A stretch of 14,654 nt of DNA, from the NCBI GenBank assembly GCA_025966215.1, contig JAOPVM010000024.1, forward strand, positions 1 through 14,654. The letters are read 5' to 3'. The notes under the pieces are model-generated. The model searched no databases and had not been told where the DNA came from. It worked only from the letters and a program-made list of their open reading frames with translations. This DNA is from Klenkia sp. (GTDB taxonomy: Bacteria > Actinomycetota > Actinomycetes > Mycobacteriales > Geodermatophilaceae). A program made the translations under genes and the position numbers. Shown here piece by piece: positions 7,865 through 13,811 of the stretch; position 1 is the stretch's first letter; each line of letters starts with the position of its first letter.

Positions 7865-8922
7865 GCGGCGACTTCACCTACGCCGACTCGGGGGTCGACA
7901 TCGACGCCGGCGAGCGCGCCGTCGCCCTGATGACGAGCGCCGTCCACGCCACCAACCGGCCCGAGGTCGTCGGTGGCCTGGGTGGGTTCGCCGGGCTGTT
8001 CGCGTTGGACACCCAGAAGTACCGCAAGCCGTTGCTGGCCTCCTCCACCGACGGCGTGGGCACCAAGATCGCCCTGGCCCGGCAGCTGGACCGGCACGAC
8101 ACCGTGGGCATCGACCTGGTCGCCATGTGCGTGGACGACCTGGTGGCCTGCGGCGCCGAGCCGCTGTTCCTGCAGGACTACGTGGCCTGCGGCAAGGTCG
8201 TGCCCGAGCGGATCGCCGCGATCGTCACCGGCATCGCCACCGGCTGCCGCCTGGCCGGCGCCTCGCTGGTCGGCGGGGAGACCGCCGAGCACGGCGACCT
8301 GATGGGCGCCGACGAGTACGACCTGGCCGCCACCGCCGTCGGGGTCGTCGAGGCCGACGCGGTGCTCGGGCCCGAGCGGGTCCGGGACGGCGACGTCGTC
8401 CTCGCGATGGCGTCGTCGGGGTTCCACTCCAACGGTTACTCGCTGGTGCGCCGGGTCGTGGCGTCGGCCGGGCTGGACCTGCTGAGCACCCCCGCCGGGC
8501 TGGACCGTGAGCTCGGCGCCACCCTGCTGGAGCCCACCCGCGTCTACGCCCTGGACTGCCTGGCCCTGGTCGCCGAGCTCGGGGTGGACGCGGTGCACGC
8601 CTTCGCGCACATCACCGGCGGCGGGCTGGCCGGCAACGCCGCCCGCGTCGTCCCCACCGGCCTGCAGGCCGTGCTGGACCGCTCCACCTGGGCGCTGCCG
8701 GCCGCAGTGCACCTCATGGAGTCCCACGGCGTGCCGCGCACGGAGTCCGAGCGGGCGTTCAACTGCGGCGTCGGCATGGTCGCCGCCGTCGCCCCCGACG
8801 TCGCCGACCGTGCCCTGGCGCTGCTGTCTGAGCGCGGGGTGCCCGCCTGGGTGGCCGGCACCGTCGCCGTACGAGGCGACGACGAGGCGCCGGCCGCCCG
8901 GCTGGTCGGCTCCTACCGCTGA
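7861..8922 (+). CDS. purM: Phosphoribosylformylglycinamidine cyclo-ligase (AIR synthetase)
   Basis: PurM closes the imidazole ring, turning formylglycinamidine ribonucleotide into aminoimidazole ribonucleotide with ATP, step 5 of the pathway and the step after PurL. The 353-residue length is normal. Motifs are SSTDGVGTKIALA near residues 61-73, VDDLVACGAEPLFLQDY at about 91-107, GGETAEH in the middle and SSGFHSNGYSLVR, with ITGGGLAGNAARVVP toward the C-terminus. The GTG start at 7861 lies inside the purF stop (GTGA overlap). No Shine-Dalgarno sequence is seen, so reinitiation after purF is likely. The last codons and the stop lie within the first of two terminator-like hairpins. Confidence 0.97.
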   Translation: MSGDFTYADSGVDIDAGERAVALMTSAVHATNRPEVVGGLGGFAGLFALDTQKYRKPLLASSTDGVGTKIALARQLDRHDTVGIDLVAMCVDDLVACGAEPLFLQDYVACGKVVPERIAAIVTGIATGCRLAGASLVGGETAEHGDLMGADEYDLAATAVGVVEADAVLGPERVRDGDVVLAMASSGFHSNGYSLVRRVVASAGLDLLSTPAGLDRELGATLLEPTRVYALDCLALVAELGVDAVHAFAHITGGGLAGNAARVVPTGLQAVLDRSTWALPAAVHLMESHGVPRTESERAFNCGVGMVAAVAPDVADRALALLSERGVPAWVAGTVAVRGDDEAPAARLVGSYR

Positions 8923-8953
8923 TCCCGGGAACCACGGTTCCCGGGATCAGCGG
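8916..8953 (+). terminator. 17-bp perfect hairpin over the purM stop codon
   Basis: Bases 8916-8932 pair without mismatch with 8937-8953 around the four-base loop CACG. The left arm starts three codons before the end of purM and contains the TGA. No T run follows. Its position between convergent genes makes it a likely terminator for the purF-purM message, or a 3' stabilising structure. Confidence 0.75.
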
Positions 8954-8962
8954 GACAACACG

Positions 8963-8996
8963 ACGACACCGTCGCCCCGAGGGGCGACGGTGTCGT
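8963..8996. terminator. Second hairpin between purM and DUF3073
   Basis: Bases 8963-8977 pair perfectly with 8982-8996 (15 bp) around the loop CGAG. It starts ten bases after the purM hairpin. On the - strand it lies 45 bases beyond the DUF3073 stop and is followed by CGTGTTGTCCCG, mildly T-rich, so it suits termination of the DUF3073 transcript. On the + strand it backs up the first hairpin. Confidence 0.7.
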
Positions 8997-9041
8997 GAGA
9001 GTGCTGTGGTCCGGTCCTGCTGGCCGTGACGGCGCCGCGGA

Positions 9042-9260
9042 TCAGCGACTGGCTACCCAGTCGTCGTCCGTGTCGTCGTCGGTGGCCCACCGGCCGGCGA
9101 GTTCGTCGCCGTCGTCGTCGTCCGCGGCCACCGGAGTGACGTAGGTCGACGGCTGCCCACCGAGCTCCCGCTGCAGAGCAGTGAGATCGGTGGACGGTGA
9201 GCTGTACTTGAGCTCACGGGCCACGCGTGTCTGCTTGGCCTTCGCTCGGCCGCGCCCCAT
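9042..9260 (-). CDS. DUF3073 family protein
   Basis: The 72-residue protein begins MGRGRAKAKQTRVARELKYS, the hallmark of the actinobacterial DUF3073 family (Rv0810c in M. tuberculosis lies at the same place, convergent with purM). The N-terminal third is strongly basic and the C-terminal part strongly acidic, with DDDDGDE at 47-53 and DDDTDDDW at 61-68, so much of it may be unstructured. No signal peptide, helix or catalytic motif is seen, and the function is unknown. A GAGGGGG stretch seven bases upstream of the ATG (+ strand 9268-9274) is a good ribosome binding site. The opposite charges suggest self-association or nucleic-acid or protein contacts, but this is a guess. Confidence 0.88.
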   Translation of the reverse strand: MGRGRAKAKQTRVARELKYSSPSTDLTALQRELGGQPSTYVTPVAADDDDGDELAGRWATDDDTDDDWVASR

Positions 9261-9455
9261 GGCTCGACCCCCTCGTAACCGGAGTGCGGGCGTCCAGCTC
9301 CGGGCTTGGACGGCCCGTGTGGAGACCCCGACTGAGTTGACTGTGTCCTGGGCCGAGCTTACGACACGGATCGGGCGTCGGCACGCGTCCCCATCGGCCG
9401 CACCCCGGACGGGCTGGTCGGGTGGGGTGTCACGGGCCCGATGGTGGTGCGTGTC
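9261..9455. promoter_or_regulatory. Gap between DUF3073 and the amino acid dehydrogenase
   Basis: This 195-base region has no coding frame I would support. Near the dehydrogenase end, CACCCC at 9401-9406 pairs with GGGGTG at 9424-9429, with a smaller inner stem (9408-9410 with 9417-9419); this is a modest candidate terminator for the - strand dehydrogenase. A - strand TAAGCT (9356-9361) could be the -10 element for DUF3073, leaving a leader of roughly 90 bases; no -35 is evident. On the + strand, TTGACT (9337-9342) and TACGAC (9360-9365) are 17 bases apart, a sigma-70-like arrangement pointing into the antisense strand of the dehydrogenase. Confidence 0.35.
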
Positions 9456-10526
9456 TCAGCCCCGCAGGGGCAACCGGATGCTGCTGAGCCGCCCGACCGC
9501 GGCCATCCGCTCCTCGGCCAGCCGGTCGGCCGCGACGGCCGGGGAGACCCCGTCCGCGTCGGCGGCGGCGAACACCCGCAGGGCGACGTCGAAGATCGTG
9601 GTGGCCTTGGCCTCGGCGCGGGCGAAGGAGAACCCGTGCCGCTCGTCCTCGACCTGCATCACCCCGCCGGCGTTCACCAGGTAGTCCGGGGCGTACAGCA
9701 CCCCGCGGTCGGCGAGCAGGGCGGCGGTGCCGTCGTGGGCGAGCTGGTTGTTGGCCCCGCCGCAGACGATCTCGGCCGGCAGCACGGCGACGGTCTCGTC
9801 GTCCAGGGCGCCGCCGAGGGCGCACGGGGCGTAGACGTCGTGCTGGGTGCGGACGAGCTCGGCGGTGTCGCCCACGGCGCGGACGCCGGGGTGCCGGGCC
9901 TGCAGGCGGTCCACCGCGGCGCCGTCGACGTCGGTGACGACGACGGACGCGCCGTCCTCGACCAGGGAGTCGACCAGCCAGGAGCCGACCTTCCCGACGC
10001 CGGCGACCGCGACGGTCCGCCCGGCGAGGGTGGGGGAGCCCCAGCGGTGCTGGGCGGCCGCGCGCATGCCCTGGAACACGCCGAACGCGGTGAGCACCGA
10101 GGAGTCACCGCACCCGCCGTGCGCCAGGGAGCGACCGTGCGCGAACCGGGTCTCCCGGGCGACGACGTCCAGGTCGGCGTTGGACGTGCCCACGTCGCAG
10201 GCGGTGAGGTACCGGCCCCCGAGGGCCTCGACGAACCGGCCGTAGGCCCGCAGCAGCGCCTCGGTCTTCTGGGTCCGGGGGTCGCCGATGATGACGCCCT
10301 TGCCGCCGCCGAGGTCCAGGCCGGCCAGGCTGTTCTTGTATGCCATCGCCTTGGACAGGGCCAGCGCGTCGCTCACCGCGGCCTCCTCGGAGGCGTACGG
10401 GAAGAAGCGGGTGCCGCCCAGGGCCGGGCCCAGGGCGGTGGAGTAGACCGCGATCACCGCCCGCAGTCCGGACTCCTCGTCGGAGCAGAAGACGACCTGT
10501 TCGTGCCCGGAGCCCATGACGTCCAC
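9456..10526 (-). CDS. vdh: Glu/Leu/Phe/Val dehydrogenase, probably valine dehydrogenase
   Basis: These NAD-dependent enzymes deaminate branched-chain amino acids to 2-oxo acids. The 356-residue protein starts [16 protein letters not shown] and contains [10 protein letters not shown] (31-40) and [19 protein letters not shown] at 59-77, with K64 and K76 at the substrate-binding and catalytic lysine positions of leucine dehydrogenase-type enzymes. A Rossmann motif AGVGKVG followed by VVVTDVD supports NAD binding, and GGANNQLA marks the C-terminal region. Similarity to Streptomyces Vdh (GHEQV near the N-terminus, [11 protein letters not shown]) favours valine or leucine dehydrogenase over phenylalanine or glutamate. 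I chose GTG 10526 because a TAGGCT box lies exactly seven bases upstream; the ATG at 10517 is the alternative and would remove only three residues. The reading from 10916 is a long non-coding extension. Confidence 0.88.
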   Translation of the reverse strand: MDVMGSGHEQVVFCSDEESGLRAVIAVYSTALGPALGGTRFFPYASEEAAVSDALALSKAMAYKNSLAGLDLGGGKGVIIGDPRTQKTEALLRAYGRFVEALGGRYLTACDVGTSNADLDVVARETRFAHGRSLAHGGCGDSSVLTAFGVFQGMRAAAQHRWGSPTLAGRTVAVAGVGKVGSWLVDSLVEDGASVVVTDVDGAAVDRLQARHPGVRAVGDTAELVRTQHDVYAPCALGGALDDETVAVLPAEIVCGGANNQLAHDGTAALLADRGVLYAPDYLVNAGGVMQVEDERHGFSFARAEAKATTIFDVALRVFAAADADGVSPAVAADRLAEERMAAVGRLSSIRLPLRG

Positions 10527-10533
10527 GGGCCAG

Positions 10534-10539
10534 AGCCTA
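10534..10539 (-). promoter_or_regulatory. -10 element for a leaderless amino acid dehydrogenase transcript
   Basis: On the - strand TAGGCT is followed by seven bases (CTGGCCC) and then GTG at 10526-10524. The geometry is the same as at mscR and purF. There is no Shine-Dalgarno sequence before this GTG. Twelve bases upstream of this box lies the inverted repeat CCCGACC/GGTCGGG (10551-10557 and 10562-10568), a possible operator. Confidence 0.55.
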
Positions 10540-10710
10540 GGGACTCCGCACCCGACCGGGGGGTCGGGCGTCCCGTCCGGGCCCCACGTGCCGCACACTC
10601 CGTGCGGGGCCCCGTCCATCGACGTCCGTCCGACCAGGACGTGACCGGACCAGGACCCCCGCGGGAGCGATGGTGCGCCCGCGGCACGCACACGCACCCG
10701 GAGGACTCCC
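10540..10710. promoter_or_regulatory. Divergent control region between the dehydrogenase and the ABC operon
   Basis: The region contains a 7-bp inverted repeat (10551-10557 and 10562-10568), a second inverted repeat CCGCAC/GTGCGG (10591-10596 and 10602-10607), and a perfect 9-bp direct repeat GACCAGGAC at 10632-10640 and 10648-10656, sixteen bases apart. CCCGCGG also occurs twice (10658-10664 and 10678-10684). The ABC operon has a clear Shine-Dalgarno GGAGG at 10700-10704, six bases before its ATG. No TAnnnT element is present on the + strand between 10600 and 10710, so its promoter is not recognised. Some repeats may be chance in such GC-rich DNA. Confidence 0.4.
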
Positions 10711-11676
10711 ATGGCTCGACCCCAGCGGCTGCTCGCCCTCGCCCTGGCCACACCCCTGCTGCTCTCCGCCTGCTCCGGCGGCGACGACGGCCCGGCGGCC
10801 ACCGGCGCGGACGGCGACAGCCTGAGCTTCGCCGTCGTCACCCACGGCTCGGCCGGGGACGCCTTCTGGGACGTGGTGCAGAACGGTGCGGTGCAGGCCG
10901 GGGAGGACCTCGGCATCGCCGTGGACTACCAGTCCGACGGCGACCCGCAGCGGCAGTCCCAGCTGATCGAGGCCGCCGTGAACCAGGACGTCGACGGCAT
11001 CGTGGTGTCGATGGCCAACCCCGAGGCGCTGCAGAGCGCTGTCGAGGACGCCGTCGCCGCCGGCATCCCGGTCGTGACCATCAACTCCGGTGCGGCCGAG
11101 TCCGTGGAGTTCGGCGCGATCGGGCACGTCGGACAGGACGAGACCATCGCCGGCCAGGGCGCCGGCCAGCGGCTGGCCGCCGAGGGGCGGACGAACGTGC
11201 TGTGCGTCGTCCACGAGGCCGGCAACATCGGTCTCGAGCAGCGGTGCGACGGCGCCTCCCAGGGTCTGGGCCGCGACGTCACCACCCTGCAGGTCGACAT
11301 CAACGCCCTGCAGGCCGCGCAGTCGACGATCACCTCCTCGCTGCAGAGCGACCCGAGCATCGACGCCGTCCTCACGCTGAACTCCGCCGTCGCCGCGGTG
11401 GCTGCCACCGCGGCCACCGACGCCGGGAGCGAGGCCGAGATCGCCACGTTCGACCTGAACTCCGACGTCATCGCCGGCATCCAGGACGGCAGCATCTCCT
11501 TCGCCGTGGACCAGCAGCAGTACGAGCAGGGCTACCTGCCGATCGTCATGCTGCAGCTCTACGCGCAGAACCTGAACACCGTGGGTGGCGGCCAGCCGGT
11601 GCTCACCGGGCCCGGCATCGTGGACGCCGACAACGTCGACGCGATCGCCGAGCTGGCTTCCTCCGGCACCCGCTGA
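10711..11676 (+). CDS. Sugar-type ABC transporter substrate-binding lipoprotein
   Basis: The 321-residue protein has a lipoprotein signal: [15 protein letters not shown], then lipobox LSAC with C21 as the lipidation site, followed by an acidic, Gly/Ala-rich linker. The mature part resembles the periplasmic-binding-protein family of RbsB-like proteins (Peripla_BP_4 type), with [20 protein letters not shown] near residues 40-59, [21 protein letters not shown] near 95-115 and [10 protein letters not shown]. It should sit outside the membrane, anchored by lipid, and deliver a small sugar or similar ligand to the permease. The ligand cannot be told from sequence. GGAGG at 10700-10704 gives a good start at 10711. 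The permease follows after 47 bases, and the order binding protein, permease, ATPase resembles the FrcBCA fructose system. Confidence 0.9.
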   Translation: MARPQRLLALALATPLLLSACSGGDDGPAATGADGDSLSFAVVTHGSAGDAFWDVVQNGAVQAGEDLGIAVDYQSDGDPQRQSQLIEAAVNQDVDGIVVSMANPEALQSAVEDAVAAGIPVVTINSGAAESVEFGAIGHVGQDETIAGQGAGQRLAAEGRTNVLCVVHEAGNIGLEQRCDGASQGLGRDVTTLQVDINALQAAQSTITSSLQSDPSIDAVLTLNSAVAAVAATAATDAGSEAEIATFDLNSDVIAGIQDGSISFAVDQQQYEQGYLPIVMLQLYAQNLNTVGGGQPVLTGPGIVDADNVDAIAELASSGTR

Positions 11677-11723
11677 CACGCACCGCACGGCACCACCGAG
11701 CTGACCGGAGGACGGAGACACCC

Positions 11724-12776
11724 GTGACGACGACGGACGCACCACCGAGCAGCCCCGCGGCCGACGAGCGGGTGGCCTCGGTGGGCCTGCTCAAGCGGCT
11801 GCTGGTCAAGCCCGAGCTGGGCGCGCTGGTGGGCGCCGTCGTCGTGTTCGCGTTCTTCGCCGTCCAGTCCTCGGTCTTCGTCTCCCCGTCGGGCATCGCG
11901 AACTGGCTCGACCCGGCGTCGACGCTGGGCATCATGGCCTGTGCGGTCGCGCTGCTGATGATCGGCGGGCACTTCGACCTGTCGGCCGGGGTGATGACCG
12001 GGACGTCGGCGCTGACCGTCGGCATCGTCTCGGTGCAGTTCGAGACCACCATCTGGGTCGGGATCCTGGTCGCGCTGGCGATCACCCTGGCCGTCGGGTT
12101 CCTGAACGGGTTCCTCGTCGTCCGCACCGGGCTGCCCAGCTTCATCATCACGCTGGGCTCGTTCCTGATGCTCCAGGGCCTGAACCTGGGCCTGACCAAG
12201 CTGTTCACCGGCACGGTCAACGCCGGGGGCATCGGGGTGACCGACGGCTTCGACTCCGCCGAGGCCGTCTTCGCCTCCACGGTCACGATCGCCGGGCAGC
12301 CGTTCCGGATCGCGATCCTGTGGTGGGTGCTGTTCACCGCGCTGGCCACCTGGGTGCTGCTGAAGACCCGGTTCGGCAACTGGGTGTTCGCCACCGGCGG
12401 TGACGAGGTGGCCAGCCGCAACGTCGGCGTCCCGGCGGCCCGCACGACCATCACGCTGTTCATGACGACGGCGGCCGCGGCCTGGTTCGTCGGCGTCGTC
12501 TACGCGGTGCGCCAGACCTCGGTGCAGGCCAACGTGGGCATCGGCAACGAGCTGATCTACATCGTGGCGGCGGTGATCGGCGGGTGCCTGCTCACCGGTG
12601 GGTTCGGGTCGGCGATCGGGGCCTCGCTCGGGGCGCTGATCTTCGGCATGACCCAGCAGGGGATCGTCTACCTGCGCTACGACTCCGACTGGTTCTTCTT
12701 CTTCCTCGGCGCGATGCTGCTGCTGGCCGTGCTGACCAACCGGGCGATCCGGCGCTACGCGGAGGCCCGACGATGA
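11724..12776 (+). CDS. ABC transporter permease (RbsC/BPD_transp_2 type)
   Basis: The 350-residue inner-membrane permease has a polar N-terminus ([15 protein letters not shown]) and then about eight to ten hydrophobic segments beginning at [16 protein letters not shown]. Family-like stretches are [37 protein letters not shown] and, near the C-terminus, [20 protein letters not shown]. The GTG at 11724 is chosen because GGAG at 11714-11717 lies six bases upstream; the frame is open far upstream, through the antisense side of the dehydrogenase, so an automatic caller could overextend it. It overlaps the ATPase gene by ATGA, which implies co-translation. Confidence 0.92.
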   Translation: MTTTDAPPSSPAADERVASVGLLKRLLVKPELGALVGAVVVFAFFAVQSSVFVSPSGIANWLDPASTLGIMACAVALLMIGGHFDLSAGVMTGTSALTVGIVSVQFETTIWVGILVALAITLAVGFLNGFLVVRTGLPSFIITLGSFLMLQGLNLGLTKLFTGTVNAGGIGVTDGFDSAEAVFASTVTIAGQPFRIAILWWVLFTALATWVLLKTRFGNWVFATGGDEVASRNVGVPAARTTITLFMTTAAAAWFVGVVYAVRQTSVQANVGIGNELIYIVAAVIGGCLLTGGFGSAIGASLGALIFGMTQQGIVYLRYDSDWFFFFLGAMLLLAVLTNRAIRRYAEARR

Positions 12777-13579
12777 GCGAGACGACCGGCACGCCCCCGC
12801 TGCTCGAGCTGCGCGACATCGGTCGCGACTTCGGCTCCGTCATCGCCTTGGACGGCATCTCCACCAGCGTCCGGGCCGGTGAGGTCACCTGCGTGCTCGG
12901 TGACAACGGCGCCGGCAAGTCCACCCTCATCAAGGTGCTCTCCGGGGTGCACCAGCCCAGCCGCGGCGAGCTGCTCCTCGACGGCACCCCGGTGCGCTTC
13001 GGTGCCCCCCGCGAGGCGCTGGACGCCGGCATCGCGACGGTGTTCCAGGACCTGGCGATGATCCCGCTGATGGCGATCTGGCGGAACTTCTTCCTCGGGT
13101 CCGAGCCCACCAGGGGCTGGGGCCCGTTCCGCCGGTTCGACGCAGCGACGGCGAAGGAGACCACCCGTCGCGAGCTGCTCGCGATGGGCATCGACGTCCG
13201 CGACCCCGACCAGCCGGTGGGCACGCTGTCCGGTGGTGAGCGGCAGTCGGTGGCCATCGCCCGCGCGGTGTACTTCGGCGCCCGGGTCCTGATCCTGGAC
13301 GAGCCGACGTCGGCGTTGGGGGTCAAGCAGGCCGGGGTGGTGCTGCGCTACATCGCGCAGGCCCGCGACCGTGGCCTGGGCGTCGTCTTCATCACCCACA
13401 ACCCGCACCACGCCTACCCGGTGGGCGACCGGTTCGTGCTGCTCAAGCGCGGTCGCAGCCTGGGCGACTTCGGCAAGGACGAGGTCACCCGGGACGAGAT
13501 CACCTCGATGATGGCCGGTGGCGCCGAGCTCGACGAGCTCGCCCACGAGCTGGAACGCCCCACCCCGCCGGCTCCGTAG
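12773..13579 (+). CDS. Single-domain ABC transporter ATPase (FrcA type)
   Basis: The 268-residue cytoplasmic ATPase should drive the preceding permease. Motifs: Walker [10 protein letters not shown] at 43-51, Q-loop Q92 in VFQDLAM, signature LSGGERQ at 152-158, Walker B VLILDE at 172-177, and H-loop H209 in FITHN. The D-loop reads SALG instead of the usual SALD, a variant I recall in FrcA-type sugar ATPases. Unlike RbsA or MglA (about 500 residues, two ATPase domains), this protein has one domain, so a homodimer is expected. Start ATG 12773 lies within the permease stop (ATGA). The C-terminus is short and acidic, with no added regulatory domain. Confidence 0.92.
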   Translation: MSETTGTPPLLELRDIGRDFGSVIALDGISTSVRAGEVTCVLGDNGAGKSTLIKVLSGVHQPSRGELLLDGTPVRFGAPREALDAGIATVFQDLAMIPLMAIWRNFFLGSEPTRGWGPFRRFDAATAKETTRRELLAMGIDVRDPDQPVGTLSGGERQSVAIARAVYFGARVLILDEPTSALGVKQAGVVLRYIAQARDRGLGVVFITHNPHHAYPVGDRFVLLKRGRSLGDFGKDEVTRDEITSMMAGGAELDELAHELERPTPPAP

Positions 13580-13585
13580 CGCACC

Positions 13586-13612
13586 CGGCGGACGGGCGCG
13601 AGCGCCGCGCCG
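13586..13612 (+). terminator. Weak hairpin after the ABC operon
   Basis: CGGCG at 13586-13590 pairs with CGCCG at 13608-13612, and inside it GGCG at 13595-13598 pairs with CGCC at 13603-13606, with an uneven internal loop. It starts seven bases after the ATPase stop. There is no T tract. It may be a leaky terminator, so readthrough into the NlpC/P60-like gene is possible. Confidence 0.35.
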
Positions 13613-13811
13613 CTCCCCTTCGAGGGATTTCCTCCCGCCCGCCACTCAAGTCCCACCCGTCCCAGGTCGATGGGGAAGAGACAGAACAGTGTGGGTTGCG
13701 ATCGGCAACTGACGGGTTCCGATCTGCCTCCGCGTGTTGCTCGTGTGACTCGTGGTGCGGGTGGGACTCTTTCGTCCCACACCGTCCATCCCTCTTCCCC
13801 AGGGAGCGACC
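13613..13811 (+). promoter_or_regulatory. Structured, less GC-rich leader of the NlpC/P60-like gene
   Basis: The stretch 13669-13728 has 35 G/C in 60 bases (58%), clearly below its coding neighbours. It contains the direct repeat GGGTTGCGATC (13693-13703) and GGGTTCCGATC (13714-13724), start-to-start spacing 21, and a perfect inverted repeat GTTGC/GCAAC (13695-13699 and 13705-13709). A hairpin GTGGGAC-TCTTTC-GTCCCAC lies at 13761-13780. GTCCCACCCG at 13650-13659 is fully complementary to CGGGTGGGAC at 13758-13767, so two pairings compete. The Shine-Dalgarno GGGAG is at 13802-13806, five bases before the ATG. No clear -10 was found, so how much of this is transcribed is unknown. Confidence 0.5.

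Noticed and set aside
9441..12776. 1111-codon open frame on the + strand
   Set aside because: It joins the antisense side of the dehydrogenase, an out-of-frame pass through the binding-protein gene and then the real permease. Only the part from GTG 11724 has a ribosome site, membrane segments and family motifs.
12755..13645. 296-codon open frame antisense to the ABC ATPase
   Set aside because: No motif, and it lies opposite a complete set of ATPase motifs; it is a codon-bias shadow.
13613..13811. ydaO-type c-di-AMP riboswitch before the cell-wall hydrolase
   Set aside because: The gene context suits it, but the conserved blocks I know (such as GGGGTGAATC after a GACCC or GAACC block) are not visible. 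The structured leader is therefore reported as unclassified.
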